A stretch of 64,000 nt of DNA from Streptomyces spororaveus (GCF_016755875.1 NZ_BNED01000005.1:5470001-5534000), one strand, 5' to 3'; positions 26,343-37,380 are shown, numbered from the stretch's first letter. Made by a program: numbers and translations. The notes: generated from the letters alone by a model not told the origin.

Positions 26343-27667
26343 CAGAGGGTGCCTTCCGGGGCGGCGAACTGCTGGAACGCGATGGACTTCTCGACCTTGT
26401 AGTGCTCGCGGCCGAGCAGCTCACCGACGATGTACGCGTTCCGGTACGCCGCCATGCCCAGGTCGGGCGAGGTGAGGGAGTGGTTGTGGGTGGTGCCGTT
26501 CTGCAGGTAGACCCCGCGGCCCGTGGTGTCGATGCTGTAGTTGCGGGCGGCGTCGAGCCGGCCGTGCCCGTCGAAGTTCAGGCGGTCCCGCACCGGGTTC
26601 AGGAACTCCGGGAAGGTGTACTTGTAGCCGGTGGCCAGGACCAGGCCCTCGGAGGTGAGGGAGAAGTCCCGCTCCTGCTCCTCCTGGCGCAGTCCCAGCG
26701 TGTACGTGCCCGTGGTGGTGTCGTACGCGGTGCTGTTCAGGGAGGTGTTGGTCAGCAGGGTGGTCGGGACCTGGCCCGGCATGCTGATCTTCTTCTGGTA
26801 GAGCAGGTCGAAGATGGCGTTGATCAGGTCGCCGTCGATGCCCTTGAAGAGGTTCTTCTGCTGGGTCTCCAGCCGGTAGCGGGTGTCCTCGGGGAGCGCG
26901 TGGAAGTAGTCCACGTACTCGGGGGAGGTCATCTCCAGCGTGAGCTTGGTGTACTCCAGCGGGAAGAAGCGCGGGGAGCGGGTCACCCAGTTGAGCTGGT
27001 AGCCGTGGACGTCGATCTCGGCGAGGAGGTCGTAGTAGATCTCGGCCGCGCTCTGGCCGGAGCCGATGAGGGTGATCGACTTCTTCTTCTGCAGCTCCGC
27101 CTTGTTCTGCATGTAGGCGGAGTTGTGCGTGAAGTCGCCGCCGAGGCCCTCGCAGGACTGCGGGACGTGCGGCGGGGTGCCGGTGCCCAGGACCAGGCGG
27201 GGGGCCCGGTGGGTCTCGCCCTTGTCGGTGTGGACCTCGTACAGGCCGGCCCGCTCGTCGTAGGTGACCTCGGTGACCGAGGTGGACCACCGGACGTTGT
27301 CGAGGCGGTCGGCGGCCCAGCGGCAGTAGTCGTTGTACTCGGCCCGCAGCGGGTAGAAGTTCTCCCGGATGTAGAAGGAGTACAGCCGGTCCTTGTCCTT
27401 CAGGTAGTTCAGGAAGGAGAAGGGCGAGGTCGGGTCGGCGAGCGTGACCAGGTCCGACATGAAGGGCGTCTGCAGGTGGGCGCCGTCCAGGAACATCCCG
27501 GCGTGCCACTCGAAGTGCGGCTTCGACTCGATGAAGAGACCGTCGATCTCGTCGAGCGGGGCGGTCAGGCAGGCGAGTCCGAGGTTGAACGGACCGACGC
27601 CGATGCCGATGAAGTCGTGGGTCTCAGCGGTGGAGGGCAAGGGATTCTCCCAGGAACTGCTCGGCAT
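26342..27667 (-). CDS. desB: Cadaverine N-monooxygenase DesB
   Basis: 441 residues of the lysine/ornithine N-monooxygenase family: FAD motif [16 protein letters not shown] near the N-terminus, NADP motif [18 protein letters not shown] in the middle and the LVLATGYKY motif towards the C-terminus. Hydroxylates cadaverine using FAD, NADPH and O2. The ATG at 27667 overlaps desA by 44 bases and has no good ribosome site; a TTG at 27640, after GGGAGA, is an equal or better start (432 residues). Confidence 0.94.
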   Translation of the reverse strand: MPSSSWENPLPSTAETHDFIGIGVGPFNLGLACLTAPLDEIDGLFIESKPHFEWHAGMFLDGAHLQTPFMSDLVTLADPTSPFSFLNYLKDKDRLYSFYIRENFYPLRAEYNDYCRWAADRLDNVRWSTSVTEVTYDERAGLYEVHTDKGETHRAPRLVLGTGTPPHVPQSCEGLGGDFTHNSAYMQNKAELQKKKSITLIGSGQSAAEIYYDLLAEIDVHGYQLNWVTRSPRFFPLEYTKLTLEMTSPEYVDYFHALPEDTRYRLETQQKNLFKGIDGDLINAIFDLLYQKKISMPGQVPTTLLTNTSLNSTAYDTTTGTYTLGLRQEEQERDFSLTSEGLVLATGYKYTFPEFLNPVRDRLNFDGHGRLDAARNYSIDTTGRGVYLQNGTTHNHSLTSPDLGMAAYRNAYIVGELLGREHYKVEKSIAFQQFAAPEGTL

Positions 27668-29114
27668 GTGCGGCGAGAAGGTCGAGGACGGCCGCGATGT
27701 CGGCCGTCGTGGTCTGCGGGTTGAGGAGGGTGAACTTCAGGTACTGCTTCCCGTCCACCTTGGTGCCGGCGACGACGGCCTCACCGGAGGCGAACAGGGC
27801 CTTGCGGGCGTGCAGGTTGGCCTCGTCGACCAGGTCGGTACGGACCTCGCCCTCGGGGACGTAGCGGAAGACGAGGGTGGAGATCTGCGGCTTGACGACG
27901 ACCTCGAAGCGCGGGTCGGCGTCGATGACGTCCCAGCCGGCCGCGGCCAGGTCGATGACCTCGTCGAAGAGCGAGCCGACACCGTCGGCGCCCATGACGC
28001 GCAGGGTCACCCAGAGCTTGAGCGCGTCGAACCGGCGCGTGGTCTGGATGGACTTGTCGACCTGGTTGGGGATGCGCTCCTCGGCCATGCGGCGCGGGTT
28101 GAGGTAGTCCGCGTGGTACGTGGCGTGCTTGAGGGTGTCGCGGTCGCGCACCAGCATGGCGCTGGAGCTGACCGGCTGGAAGAACGACTTGTGGTAGTCG
28201 ACCGTGACCGAGTCGGCGCGCTCGATGCCGTCGAGGAGGTGGCGGCGGGTCGGGGACGCCAGCAGTCCGCAGCCGTAGGCGGCGTCCACGTGCATCCACG
28301 CGTGGTGCTCGTCGGCCAGGCGGGCGATCTCGGGGAGCGGGTCGATGGACCCGAAGTCGGTGGTGCCGGCGGTGGCGACGACGGCCATCGGGAAGAGGCC
28401 CTCGGAGGCGCACTCCTCCAGTTCCAGGGCGAGCACCGCGGTGTCCATCCGGCGGTTGCGGTCGACCGGGACGCAGATGACGGCCTCGTAGCCGAGCCCG
28501 AGCATGGCGGCCGACTTCTGGACGCTGAAGTGGCTGGCCTCGGAGGTGAAGATGCGCAGCTTCGGGAGGAGTTCGGCCTTGGTGAGCTCGCGTCCCTCGT
28601 CGAGCGCCTTCTTCATGACGAGGCGGCAGGCCTCGTCGCGGGCGAGGAGCAGCGCGTGGAAGTTCGACTGGCTGCCGCCGGAGGTGAAGATGCCGTCCGC
28701 GGCGGGGCCGAGGCCGATGCGCTCGGTGGTCCAGTCGATGAGGCGGCGCTCGATGAGCGTGCCGCCGATGGACTGGTCCCAGGTGTCGAGGGAGGAGTTG
28801 ACGGCCGAGAGGATCGCCTCGCCGAGCACGGCGGGGATGACGACCGGGCAGTTGAGGTGGCCGAGGTAGCGCGGGTGGTGGAAGTACACCGCGTCGCGCA
28901 GGTAGACGTCCTCCAGCTCGTCCAGGACGGCGGCCGCGTCCGCGAGCGGCTTGTCCAGGTCGATCCCGTTGATGACCGGGGCGAGTTCGTCGACGGATAT
29001 ACCGGTGTGGGGCCGCTGCGTGCTCGCGAGTTTCGCGGCGACGCGGTCGACGCCCTCGGTGACGGAGCGCCGGTAGAGGTCCGCGGTCGTCTCGTTCAGC
29101 AGATGCGAGCGCAT
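27624..29114 (-). CDS. desA: Lysine decarboxylase DesA
   Basis: 496 residues, PLP-dependent group II decarboxylase: [21 protein letters not shown] and the PLP Lys309 in DYHKSFFQP. Makes cadaverine from lysine, the first step of desferrioxamine synthesis. The ATG at 29114 follows GGAGG by 7 bases; the TTG just before it is unlikely. First gene of the operon, 56 bases after the iron box. Confidence 0.96.
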   Translation of the reverse strand: MRSHLLNETTADLYRRSVTEGVDRVAAKLASTQRPHTGISVDELAPVINGIDLDKPLADAAAVLDELEDVYLRDAVYFHHPRYLGHLNCPVVIPAVLGEAILSAVNSSLDTWDQSIGGTLIERRLIDWTTERIGLGPAADGIFTSGGSQSNFHALLLARDEACRLVMKKALDEGRELTKAELLPKLRIFTSEASHFSVQKSAAMLGLGYEAVICVPVDRNRRMDTAVLALELEECASEGLFPMAVVATAGTTDFGSIDPLPEIARLADEHHAWMHVDAAYGCGLLASPTRRHLLDGIERADSVTVDYHKSFFQPVSSSAMLVRDRDTLKHATYHADYLNPRRMAEERIPNQVDKSIQTTRRFDALKLWVTLRVMGADGVGSLFDEVIDLAAAGWDVIDADPRFEVVVKPQISTLVFRYVPEGEVRTDLVDEANLHARKALFASGEAVVAGTKVDGKQYLKFTLLNPQTTTADIAAVLDLLAAHAEQFLGESLALHR

Positions 29115-29169
29115 CAACTTTCCTCCGGGCAGGGGGTGGAGAGGGGGGGTGGGGTGGGGTGTGCGTGAA

Positions 29170-29188
29170 TTAGGTTAGCCTAACCTTA
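29170..29188. promoter_or_regulatory. Iron box (DmdR1-type operator) of desABCD
   Basis: TTAGGTTAGCCTAACCTTA, 18 of 19 matches to the DtxR/DmdR1 consensus TTAGGTTAGCCTAACCTAA. Iron-loaded DmdR1 is known to repress such promoters. Confidence 0.95.
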
Positions 29189-29204
29189 GTAATTCGCCAA
29201 ACGC

Positions 29205-29238
29205 AGATGGGCCCTGGCTGAAAAGCCAGGGCCCATCT
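29205..29238 (-). terminator. Terminator after the siderophore-interacting protein gene
   Basis: 15-bp perfect stem (arms from AGATGGGCCCTGGCT) with a GAAA loop, between the SIP gene stop and the desA iron box. Confidence 0.8.
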
Positions 29239-29266
29239 CAAATGCGGTGTGAAATCCGGGAGTTGA

Positions 29267-30166
29267 CTAGAGCTCGGAGGCCGGGTCCTCGCTCGGGGCC
29301 TTGCCGGCGTACGCCTCGGCGAGGAGCTGTTCCTCGCTCGCGCCGAGGCGCCAGTAGCCGGTGAAGCGGACGGCGCGACGGTCGACGGAACGTTCCTGCA
29401 CGAAATGGCGGCGCACCGCGCGGATCGTGCCCGCCTCGCCCGCCAGCCAGGCGTACGGGGCTTCGGCCGCTGCGGGTCCGGCCGAGCGCAGCACGCTCAG
29501 CACCTGCTCCGTCCGCTCCCGGCCGTGGCTCTCGCGCACGATCCAGGTGATGTCGGCGTCGGCGGGCGCCCGGAGGTCGAGCCGGTCGTCCTCGTGCGGG
29601 ACCTCGAACCAGGCCCTGACCCGGGTCCCGGCGGGGAGCCGGTCCAGAATCGCGGCCGCGGCCGGCAGGGCGGTCTCGTCCGCGTACATCCAGATCGCGT
29701 CGGCGCCGGCCGGCGGCTGGAAGCGTACGGACTTGTTCTCCGCGACGGCCGGTCCGATCGCCATGATCCGGTGGCCGGCCACCGCCCGCCCCGCCCAGCG
29801 GGAGGCCGGGCTGCCGTCCCCGTGGAGGACGAAGTCGATGTCGACCTCGTCCGCTCCCTCGGGCGTACGGCGCTGCTCGCGCACCGTGTAGGAGCGCATC
29901 ACCGGCCGCTCCTCGTCCGTCATCCCGCGCCAGGCGGCGAACCAGGTGTCCTCGTCCGTGGACGGGAGCACCGTGTGCTCCTGGCCGGACGCGGGCAGGA
30001 AGAGCGACAGGCTCTGGTCGAAGCCGCCCGAGCGGAAGCCCGCGAGGGACTCCCCGCCGAAGGTGACCCGCAGGAACGAGTGGCCCAGACGGAGCGTGCG
30101 GAGCACTTCGAGCCCGAAGAACCGGAAGTGTGCGACGGCCGGGGCGTCGGATGCGGTGGCGGTCAT
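29267..30166 (-). CDS. Siderophore-interacting protein (ferri-siderophore reductase)
   Basis: 299 residues of the SIP/ViuB family: FAD-binding domain with MRSYTVREQRR and DIDFVLHGDGSPASRWA, then the NAD(P)-binding and C-terminal domain with WLAGEAGTIRAVRRHF and TGYWRLGASEEQL. Reduces Fe(III)-desferrioxamine to release iron inside the cell. Same strand as desE, 66 bases downstream of it, probably one transcript. Confidence 0.93.
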   Translation of the reverse strand: MTATASDAPAVAHFRFFGLEVLRTLRLGHSFLRVTFGGESLAGFRSGGFDQSLSLFLPASGQEHTVLPSTDEDTWFAAWRGMTDEERPVMRSYTVREQRRTPEGADEVDIDFVLHGDGSPASRWAGRAVAGHRIMAIGPAVAENKSVRFQPPAGADAIWMYADETALPAAAAILDRLPAGTRVRAWFEVPHEDDRLDLRAPADADITWIVRESHGRERTEQVLSVLRSAGPAAAEAPYAWLAGEAGTIRAVRRHFVQERSVDRRAVRFTGYWRLGASEEQLLAEAYAGKAPSEDPASEL

Positions 30167-30204
30167 GCGGAGAGGTCCCCCTGGGGAGTCGGTACGGCGT
30201 GCCT

Positions 30205-30227
30205 GGCGCCCGGGGTCACCGGGCGCC
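30205..30227 (-). other. Hairpin between desE and the SIP gene
   Basis: Perfect 9-bp stem GGCGCCCGG/CCGGGCGCC with a 5-base loop, in the short gap downstream of desE. Could weaken read-through from desE into the SIP gene or stabilise the desE mRNA. Confidence 0.5.
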
Positions 30228-30232
30228 GGGGG

Positions 30233-31282
30233 TCAGCTGACCTTCTTGGCGTTCTGGATGGACTTCGCGAGGTCTTCCAGGATCTGCGCGCACTTCTCGT
30301 ACGAGTAGATCGGCTCGGTCACGCGGGGGACGACCTGACCGGCCTTGACGGCGGGCATCTCGACCCAGGTCGGACGGTCCTTCAGCTGCTCGGGCTGCAG
30401 CGTGCCGGTGCGGTTGTCGAGCAGGATGACGTCGGCCTTGTACTTGCCGGCGTTCTCCCAGCTGAGGCTCTCGAAGAAGCCGCCCTCGTCCAGCTTCTCG
30501 GGGGTGACGAACTCGACGCCGAGCTGCTTGAAGTACTTCAGGTCGGCCGCGGTGTCCGGGGTGGACGCGTAGAACAGGGCGTCCGAGCCGGAGCCCACGA
30601 GCACCTTGACGCCCGGGTTGGCCTTGGTGGCCTCGCGCACCTTCGCGGCGGCGGCCTCGAAGCGGGCCTTGGAGTCCACGGCCTTCTTGGAGTTCATGTC
30701 CGCGCCGAGGGACTTGGCGAGGTCCGCGGTGCGCTCCAGCGCCTTGTCGAGGGTGACGTCGCCGCCCACCTTGACCGCGGCGGCCGGGGCGAGCGCGAGG
30801 ATCTTGTCCTTGGAGGCCTCCGGGACGTACCAGTAGGTGCCGTCCCAGGTGTTGGTGAGCAGCACGTCGGGCTGCAGGGCGGCGTACTTCTCGACGTTGA
30901 ACTCGTCGTAGACGTTGCCGAGGATCTCGACCTTGGAGATGTCCAGCGAGCCGGCCTGGACGTCGGCCTTGCCGTCGGTGGTCTTGGTCGGGCCGAACAC
31001 GCCCTTGACCTTGATGCCGTAGTCGTGCAGCGCGGCGGCGGTGCCGGTGTAGGCGACGATGTTCTTCGGCTTGGCCTTGGTGGTGACGTCCTTGCCGAGG
31101 TCGTCCTTGAAGGTCCAGGCGGCGGACGCCGAGGCGCCGTTGTCCTTGTCACCCTTCGCCGAGTCGGTGCCGCCGCATGCGGTCAGGACCGCGACGAGGC
31201 CGAGGGCGCCACCGGCCGCGACGAACCCGCGGCGGGTGAAGGAGGAGGTTCGGGACTTGGGCATGTCGATGTCCGCTTTCAT
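30233..31282 (-). CDS. desE: Ferric-siderophore-binding lipoprotein DesE
   Basis: 349 residues from ATG 31282 (a later ATG at 31264 may be the true start). Twin-arginine-like FTRRGFVAAGG, then a lipobox LTAC (Cys about 36), followed by a periplasmic-binding domain of the FepB/FhuD type. Captures ferrioxamine at the cell surface. No permease or ATPase is encoded alongside. Expressed from an iron-box promoter. Confidence 0.92.
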   Translation of the reverse strand: MKADIDMPKSRTSSFTRRGFVAAGGALGLVAVLTACGGTDSAKGDKDNGASASAAWTFKDDLGKDVTTKAKPKNIVAYTGTAAALHDYGIKVKGVFGPTKTTDGKADVQAGSLDISKVEILGNVYDEFNVEKYAALQPDVLLTNTWDGTYWYVPEASKDKILALAPAAAVKVGGDVTLDKALERTADLAKSLGADMNSKKAVDSKARFEAAAAKVREATKANPGVKVLVGSGSDALFYASTPDTAADLKYFKQLGVEFVTPEKLDEGGFFESLSWENAGKYKADVILLDNRTGTLQPEQLKDRPTWVEMPAVKAGQVVPRVTEPIYSYEKCAQILEDLAKSIQNAKKVS

Positions 31283-31315
31283 GCGTGCAGGGGCGGCCAC
31301 TGGGCCGTTCGGTGA

Positions 31316-31334
31316 GAAGGTTAGCCTAACCTAA
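31316..31334. promoter_or_regulatory. Iron box of desE and the SIP gene
   Basis: GAAGGTTAGCCTAACCTAA, with a perfect 15-bp core AGGTTAGCCTAACCT (31318-31332) and 17 of 19 matches to consensus. Located 34 bases before the desE start. Confidence 0.93.
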
Positions 31335-31477
31335 GGCCAAATCCGGCGGCTGGGCAAGATCCGGCCGTGAGTTGGATCACCCCCGGCGGAACCGGCGGTG
31401 ACCGGCCCGATTTCCCTACCGTCCGGCGCACGGCACCGAGTTGCCGCGAGGCGCCGACCGGACCCCTGACACGCCGA

Positions 31478-31510
31478 TGTCCGGGGCGGGTGTCGTACCC
31501 GCCCCGGACA
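31478..31510 (-). terminator. Terminator after the acyl-CoA dehydrogenase gene
   Basis: 14-bp perfect stem TGTCCGGGGCGGGT/ACCCGCCCCGGACA with a 5-base loop, 35 bases beyond the stop of the operon's last gene. Confidence 0.8.
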
Positions 31511-31544
31511 CCGGTGCGTTCGGCTCGGCCGGAAGCCGGTCGGC

Positions 31545-32705
31545 TCAGCCGGCGAAGCCCAGCTCACGGGCGATCAGCATGCGCTGGACCTCGCTCGTGC
31601 CCTCGCCGATCTCCAGGATCTTGGAGTCCCGCCACATCCGGGCCACCGGGTACTCGTTCATGAAGCCGTAGCCGCCGTGGATCTGCGTCGCCTCGCGCGC
31701 GTTGTCGACCGCGACCGTCGAGGAGTACAGCTTCGCGATCGCCGCCTCCTTCTTGAACGGCTCCCCGGCCACCAGGCGGGAGGCCGCGTCGCGCCAGCCG
31801 ATGCGGGCCATGTGGGCGCGCATCTCCATGTCGGCCAGCTTGAACTGGATGGCCTGGTTGTCGCCGATCGCCTTGCCGAAGGCGTGCCGCTCCTTGGCGT
31901 ACTTCACCGACTCGTCCACACAGCCCTGCGCGAGGCCGGTCGCGAGCGCCGAGATGGCGATCCGGCCCTCGTCGAGGATCCGCAGGAACTGCGCGTAGCC
32001 GCGGCCCTCCTGGCCCACCAGGTTGGCCAGGGGGACCCGTACGCCGTCGAAGGACAGCTCGCGGGTGTCCGAGGAGTTCCAGCCCACCTTGGAGTACGGG
32101 GCGGCCACCGTGAAGCCCGGGGTGCCGGACGGGACGATGATCGAGGAGATCTCCGGGCGGCCGTCCGCCTTGCGGCCCGTCACGGCGGTGACCGTGACCA
32201 GACCGGTGATGTCCGTACCGGAGTTGGTGATGAAGCACTTCGAACCGTTGATGACCCACTCGTCGCCGTCCTTGACGGCGGTCGTGCGGGTGCCCCCCGC
32301 GTCGGAGCCCGCACCCGGCTCCGTCAGCCCGAAGGCGCCGAGGATCTCGCCGGAGCACATCTTCGGCAGCCACTGCCGCTTCTGCTCCTCGGAGCCGAAG
32401 AGGTAGATCGGCATGGCGCCGAGCGAGACCCCGGCCTCCAGGGTGATGGCGACCGAGGAGTCGACGCGGGCCAGCTCCTCCAGGGCGATGCCGAGGGCGA
32501 GGTAGTCCCCGCCCATGCCGCCGTACTCCTCCGGGAAGGGCAGGCCGAACAGGCCCATGCGGCCCATCTCGGCGACGATCTCGTAGGGGAACTCGTGCCG
32601 CTCGTACAGGTCGCCGATCTTCGGGGCGACGACGTCGTGGGCGAACGCCTCGACGGTGCGGCGGAGTTCCTCGTGCTCAGGGGTGAGCCGGTGGTCGAGG
32701 GACAT
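31545..32705 (-). CDS. acdH: Acyl-CoA dehydrogenase of the branched-chain operon (AcdH-like)
   Basis: 386 residues, full-length acyl-CoA dehydrogenase: FAD-binding FGLTEPGAGSDAGGT and WVINGSKCFITNSG in the middle, catalytic-type IGEGTSEVQRM near the C-terminus. Glu in GEGTSE is the position of the catalytic base of short/medium-chain enzymes, not of isovaleryl-CoA dehydrogenase, where that residue is Ala. AcdH is the name given to the Streptomyces enzyme at this locus by my memory. Last gene of the operon, 7 bases beyond the HMG-CoA lyase stop. Confidence 0.88.
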   Translation of the reverse strand: MSLDHRLTPEHEELRRTVEAFAHDVVAPKIGDLYERHEFPYEIVAEMGRMGLFGLPFPEEYGGMGGDYLALGIALEELARVDSSVAITLEAGVSLGAMPIYLFGSEEQKRQWLPKMCSGEILGAFGLTEPGAGSDAGGTRTTAVKDGDEWVINGSKCFITNSGTDITGLVTVTAVTGRKADGRPEISSIIVPSGTPGFTVAAPYSKVGWNSSDTRELSFDGVRVPLANLVGQEGRGYAQFLRILDEGRIAISALATGLAQGCVDESVKYAKERHAFGKAIGDNQAIQFKLADMEMRAHMARIGWRDAASRLVAGEPFKKEAAIAKLYSSTVAVDNAREATQIHGGYGFMNEYPVARMWRDSKILEIGEGTSEVQRMLIARELGFAG

Positions 32706-32712
32706 GGTGTGA

Positions 32713-33645
32713 CTACTCCTTGTGGGAGAGGGCGCGGACGGTACGGGAGGGGCTGGGGCGTCCCAGCTGTTCGGCCATCCACACGCTCGTGGCGGTGAGG
32801 GCGGTCAGATCGACCCCGGTTTCGATGCCGAGGCCGTCGAGCATCCACACCAGGTCCTCGGTCGCGAGGTTTCCGGTGGCGCTCTTCGCGTACGGACATC
32901 CGCCGAGGCCGCCTGCGGAGGCGTCGACGGTGGTCACGCCGTGCTGGAGCGCGGCGAGGGTGTTGGACAGGGCCTGGCCGTAGGTGTCGTGGAAGTGCAC
33001 GCCGATCCGGTCGGTGGTGACCCCGGCCTCGTTCAGCGCGGCGAGCAGCGCCTGGACATGGCCCGGCGTGGCCACGCCGATCGTGTCGCCGAGGCTCAGC
33101 TCGTCACAGCCGAGGTCCAGCAGGGCCTTGGCGACGGAGACCACCTGGTGGACCGGGACCGGGCCCTCCCAGGGGTCGCCGAAGCACATCGACAGATAGC
33201 CGCGGACATGCGCCCGGCCCTCCTTGGCGCGGGCCACGACGGGCTCGAACATGGCGAGGGACTCGGCGACGGTGCGGTTGAGGTTGCGGGACGCGAAGGT
33301 CTCGGTGGCCGAGCCGAACACCGCGATGCGCGTGGCCCCGAGGGCGAGCGCGCGGTCGAGGCCGCGCTCGTTGGGGACGAGGACGGGCAGCCGCGCGTCG
33401 ACGTCGGCGAGCTGCGGGAACAGCTCCTCCGCGTCGGCCAGCTGGGGCACCCACTTGGGGTGCACGAAGCTGGTCGCCTCGATGGTCGTCAGCCCGGCGG
33501 CGGCGAGGCGGTGGATGAACTCCGCCTTGACGGCCGTCGGGACGGCGCCCTTCTCGTTCTGCAGCCCGTCGCGGGCGCCGACCTCGTGGATGCGGACCCG
33601 GGCCGGGAGACCGGGGGCCGGGACGTTCATGGGCAGGCGGTTCAC
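32713..33645 (-). CDS. Hydroxymethylglutaryl-CoA lyase
   Basis: 310 residues. TIM-barrel with the metal/active-site [12 protein letters not shown] at the start and the family signature [15 protein letters not shown] (catalytic Cys) near the end. Cleaves HMG-CoA to acetoacetate and acetyl-CoA, the last step of leucine breakdown. Start GTG at 33645 overlaps the stop of the biotin carboxylase gene by 4 bases and follows GAGGAGGAGG. Confidence 0.92.
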   Translation of the reverse strand: MNRLPMNVPAPGLPARVRIHEVGARDGLQNEKGAVPTAVKAEFIHRLAAAGLTTIEATSFVHPKWVPQLADAEELFPQLADVDARLPVLVPNERGLDRALALGATRIAVFGSATETFASRNLNRTVAESLAMFEPVVARAKEGRAHVRGYLSMCFGDPWEGPVPVHQVVSVAKALLDLGCDELSLGDTIGVATPGHVQALLAALNEAGVTTDRIGVHFHDTYGQALSNTLAALQHGVTTVDASAGGLGGCPYAKSATGNLATEDLVWMLDGLGIETGVDLTALTATSVWMAEQLGRPSPSRTVRALSHKE

Positions 33646-35705
33646 GCGCCCTCCTCCTCGTCCGGGGTGACGACCGCCAGGACCTGGTCCATGGCCACCG
33701 TGCTGCCGGTGGACACGTCCAGCTCGGTGACCGTGCCGGCATGCGGGGAGGAGATGACGTGCTCCATCTTCATCGCCTCGACGACCAGCAGGCTCTGGCC
33801 CGCCGCGACCTTGTCGCCCACGGCCACCTTGACCACGGTGACGGTGCCGGGCATCGGGGCGGCGAGGGTGTCGGCGCCGGCCCGGCCGGCGCCGCTCAGG
33901 TTCGCCACGACGGGGTCGTGGCGCTGGACGTGCCAGCTGTCCGCGTCCCGGCCGAGCCAGGTCCCCTCCGGGCTGGTGGCGTGGCTGAAGCGGTGCGTGA
34001 CGCCGTCGAGTTCGACGGTGACGGTGTCCGGGGTGCGGCTGACGATCCGGCCGCGGGCCGGTGCGCCGGGGCTCTGCCCCGGACCCCGCGCCCCGATCGC
34101 CGGCGAGGCTGAATCCGCCCCGGCGGGGCCGGAAACGAGGATCTCCGCGTCGGTGCCCAGGGAGCGCGTGCGGACCTCCACCGGGTCCTGGCCCGGCAGG
34201 CGGAAGTGGTGGACGGTCCAGGCCGGAGTACCGCCGAGGCGCCAGCCGTCGGCGGCGTCGAAGGGGTCGGCCCACCCCGTCGCCCGCGGCTTCGCCACGG
34301 TGCCGGCCAGCAGCGCGGCGGCCGCGTACACCTCGTCCGGGACGCCCTCCGGCAGGAGCGACGGGAGGTCGCGCTCGACCAGCCCCGTGTCCAGGTCGCC
34401 GGAGACGACGTCCGGGTGGGCCAGCAGCCTGCGCAGGAAACCGGCGTTCGTCTGGACGCCCAGGATCACGGTGTCGGCCAGAGCACCCCGCAGCAGCCGC
34501 AGCGCACTGGCGCGGTCCGGGCCGTGGACGATGACCTTCGACAGCATCGGGTCGTACGTCGAGCCCACCGGAACGCCCGCCGTCAGCCCGGAGTCCGTGC
34601 GCACCGCACCGCCCGAGGGCTCGGACAGGGCCAGCACGGTGCCGCCGGACGGCAGGAAACCGCGCGCCGGGTCCTCCGCGCAGACACGGGCCTCGATGGC
34701 GTGCCCGGTCAGCGTCACCTCGGACTGGGTGAAGCCCAGCGGCGCGCCCGCCGCCACCCGCAGCTGCTGCTCCACTAGGTCCAGCCCGGTGATCAGCTCC
34801 GTCACCGGGTGCTCGACCTGGAGCCGGGTGTTCATCTCCATGAAGTAATAGGAGGCGGGGTCGTTGCCCGGCACGATGAACTCCACCGTGCCCGCGCCGA
34901 CGTACCCGCAGGAGCGGGCCGCGTCGACCGCCGCCGCCCCCATCGCCGCCCGGGTCTTCTCGTCGAGCAGGACCGACGGGGCCTCCTCGATCACCTTCTG
35001 GTGCCGGCGCTGCAGCGAGCACTCGCGCTCGCCCAGGTGCACCACGTTCCCGTGGGCGTCCGCCAGCACCTGGATCTCGATGTGCCGCGGCCGGTCCACC
35101 CACCGCTCCACCAGCAGGGTGTCGTCGCCGAAGGAGGACCGCGCCTCGCGGCGGGCCGCCGCGATCTCCTCGGCCAGCACCGCCTCGTCGCGGACCAGCC
35201 GCATGCCCTTGCCGCCGCCGCCCGCCGAGGGCTTCAGCAGCACCGGCATGCCGATCTCCGAGGCGGCCGCGACCAGTTCGGCGTCGGTCAGGCCACTGCC
35301 CGAGGAGCCGGGGACCACGGGCACGCCCGCAGCCTTCACCGTCTCCTTGGCGCGGATCTTGTCGCCCATGAGGGAGATGGCGGAGGCGGGCGGCCCGATG
35401 AAGGCCAGCCCGGCGTCCGTACAGGCCTGGGCGAAGGCGGCGTTCTCGGCGAGGAAGCCGTAGCCGGGGTGGACGGCCTCGGCGCCGGTGCGCCGGGCGG
35501 CGTCCAGCAGCCGCTCGACCGACAGGTAGCTCTCGGCGGCCGCGGCCGGGCCGATGCGGACGGCCGTGTCGGCCTCCCGGACGTGGCGGGCGTCCGCGTC
35601 GGCGTCGCTGAAGACGGCCACGGAGCGGATGCCGAGCTCCCGCAGGGTGCGGATGACCCGTACGGCGATCTCGCCGCGGTTCGCGACCAGAACAGTGCTG
35701 AACAT
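33642..35705 (-). CDS. Acyl-CoA carboxylase alpha subunit (biotin carboxylase + BCCP)
   Basis: 687 residues. Biotin carboxylase domain (about 1-450) with [24 protein letters not shown] (ATP loop), [11 protein letters not shown]; a linker with a Gly/Pro/Ser insert; and the BCCP domain with biotin Lys in VEAMKMEH close to the C-terminus. With the carboxyltransferase gene before it this makes a methylcrotonyl-CoA carboxylase-type enzyme. ATG at 35705 chosen because [16 protein letters not shown] is the family's normal start; a GTG at 35720 is in frame. Confidence 0.92.
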   Translation of the reverse strand: MFSTVLVANRGEIAVRVIRTLRELGIRSVAVFSDADADARHVREADTAVRIGPAAAAESYLSVERLLDAARRTGAEAVHPGYGFLAENAAFAQACTDAGLAFIGPPASAISLMGDKIRAKETVKAAGVPVVPGSSGSGLTDAELVAAASEIGMPVLLKPSAGGGGKGMRLVRDEAVLAEEIAAARREARSSFGDDTLLVERWVDRPRHIEIQVLADAHGNVVHLGERECSLQRRHQKVIEEAPSVLLDEKTRAAMGAAAVDAARSCGYVGAGTVEFIVPGNDPASYYFMEMNTRLQVEHPVTELITGLDLVEQQLRVAAGAPLGFTQSEVTLTGHAIEARVCAEDPARGFLPSGGTVLALSEPSGGAVRTDSGLTAGVPVGSTYDPMLSKVIVHGPDRASALRLLRGALADTVILGVQTNAGFLRRLLAHPDVVSGDLDTGLVERDLPSLLPEGVPDEVYAAAALLAGTVAKPRATGWADPFDAADGWRLGGTPAWTVHHFRLPGQDPVEVRTRSLGTDAEILVSGPAGADSASPAIGARGPGQSPGAPARGRIVSRTPDTVTVELDGVTHRFSHATSPEGTWLGRDADSWHVQRHDPVVANLSGAGRAGADTLAAPMPGTVTVVKVAVGDKVAAGQSLLVVEAMKMEHVISSPHAGTVTELDVSTGSTVAMDQVLAVVTPDEEEGA

Positions 35706-35721
35706 CAGTGAGGTCCTCACG

Positions 35722-37338
35722 TCACATACGGAAGATGCCGAAGCCCGAGTCGCCCAGCGGGGCGTTCGCGCACGCGGTCAGGGCCAGTCCCAGCACCTGC
35801 CGGGTTTCCATCGGGTCGATGACCCCGTCGTCCCACAGCCGCGCGGTGGCGTAGTAGGCGTTGCCCTGCTCCTCGTACTGCGCGCGGACCGGGGCCTTGA
35901 AGGCCTCCTCGTCCTCGGCGGCCCATTCCTGGCCCGCGCCCTCGATCTGGTCGCGCTTGACCGTGGCGAGCACCGAGGCCGCCTGCTCCCCGCCCATCAC
36001 GGAGATCTTGGCGTTGGGCCACATCCACAGGAAGCGGGGCGAGTACGCCCGGCCGCACATCGAGTAGTTGCCGGCGCCGTACGAGCCGCCGACCACCACC
36101 GTCAGCTTCGGCACCCGGGTGCAGGCCACGGCCGTCACCATCTTGGCGCCGTGCTTGGCGATGCCGCCGGCCTCGTAGTCCTTGCCGACCATGAAGCCGG
36201 AGATGTTCTGGAGGAAGAGGAGCGGGATGCCGCGCTGGTCGCACAGCTCGATGAAGTGCGCGCCCTTCTGCGCCGACTCGGCGAACAGGATGCCGTTGTT
36301 GGCGACGATCCCGACCGGGTGTCCGTGGATCCGGGCGAAACCGGTGACCAGCGTCTGGCCGAACTCGGACTTGAACTCCTGGAAGCGGGAGCCGTCCGTG
36401 ATCCGGGCGATGATCTCGCGGGCGTCGTACGGGGTGCGCGAGTCGACGGGGACCGCGCCGTACAGCCCGTCCGGGTCCACCTTGGGCTCTTCCGGCGCCT
36501 CGACCGACCAGGGCAGGGCCCCGCGCTCGGGCAGGGTCGCCACGATGTTCCGTACGATCCGCAGCGCGTGCGCGTCGTCCTCCGCGAGGTGGTCGGTCAC
36601 ACCGGAGATCCGGGAGTGGACCTCGCCGCCGCCGAGATCCTCGGCCGTGACCACCTCACCGGTGGCGGCCTTCACCAGCGGCGGGCCGCCGAGGAAGATC
36701 GTGCCCTGGTTGCGGACGATGACGGCCTCGTCACTCATGGCTGGGACGTAGGCCCCGCCCGCCGTGCAGGAGCCGAGGACGGCGGCGATCTGCGGGATAC
36801 CGGCCCCCGACATGCGGGCCTGGTTGTAGAAGATGCGGCCGAAGTGCTCCCGGTCGGGGAAGACCTCGTCCTGCATGGGGAGGAAGGCGCCGCCGGAGTC
36901 GACCAGGTAGAGGCAGGGGAGACGGTTCTCCAGGGCCACCTCCTGGGCGCGGAGGTGCTTCTTGACGGTCATCGGGTAGTACGTGCCGCCCTTGACGGTG
37001 GCGTCGTTCGCGACGATCACGCATTCGCGGCCGCTGACCCGGCCGATGCCCGCGATGACCCCGGCGGCGGGGGCCGCGCCCCCGTACATGCCCTCGGCGG
37101 CCAGCGGGGCCAGCTCCAGGAAGGGCGATCCGGGGTCGAGGAGGGTGTCCACGCGGTCGCGCGGGAGGAGTTTCCCGCGGGCGGTGTGGCGGGCGCGGGC
37201 CTTCTCGCCGCCACCGAGCCGGGCCGCGTCGAGCCGGGCGCGCAGGCCCTCGGTCAGCTCGCGGTGGGCGGCCTCGTTGGTCCGCCAGGCCTCGGACGCC
37301 GGGTCCGCGGCGCTCGTCAGCACTGGTGCCTGCTGCAT
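35722..37338 (-). CDS. Acyl-CoA carboxylase beta subunit (methylcrotonyl-CoA carboxylase-type)
   Basis: 538 residues with the carboxyltransferase motifs of the MCC/geranyl-CoA type: [36 protein letters not shown], and the C-terminal [22 protein letters not shown]. First gene of a four-gene operon with the alpha subunit, HMG-CoA lyase and acyl-CoA dehydrogenase, the enzyme set of leucine/isovalerate catabolism. Transcribed away from the TetR gene at 37451. Confidence 0.9.
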   Translation of the reverse strand: MQQAPVLTSAADPASEAWRTNEAAHRELTEGLRARLDAARLGGGEKARARHTARGKLLPRDRVDTLLDPGSPFLELAPLAAEGMYGGAAPAAGVIAGIGRVSGRECVIVANDATVKGGTYYPMTVKKHLRAQEVALENRLPCLYLVDSGGAFLPMQDEVFPDREHFGRIFYNQARMSGAGIPQIAAVLGSCTAGGAYVPAMSDEAVIVRNQGTIFLGGPPLVKAATGEVVTAEDLGGGEVHSRISGVTDHLAEDDAHALRIVRNIVATLPERGALPWSVEAPEEPKVDPDGLYGAVPVDSRTPYDAREIIARITDGSRFQEFKSEFGQTLVTGFARIHGHPVGIVANNGILFAESAQKGAHFIELCDQRGIPLLFLQNISGFMVGKDYEAGGIAKHGAKMVTAVACTRVPKLTVVVGGSYGAGNYSMCGRAYSPRFLWMWPNAKISVMGGEQAASVLATVKRDQIEGAGQEWAAEDEEAFKAPVRAQYEEQGNAYYATARLWDDGVIDPMETRQVLGLALTACANAPLGDSGFGIFRM

Positions 37339-37380
37339 CGGTCGAGCTCCCTTGCTCGTTCCACCTGCTCGGTGCACGCT

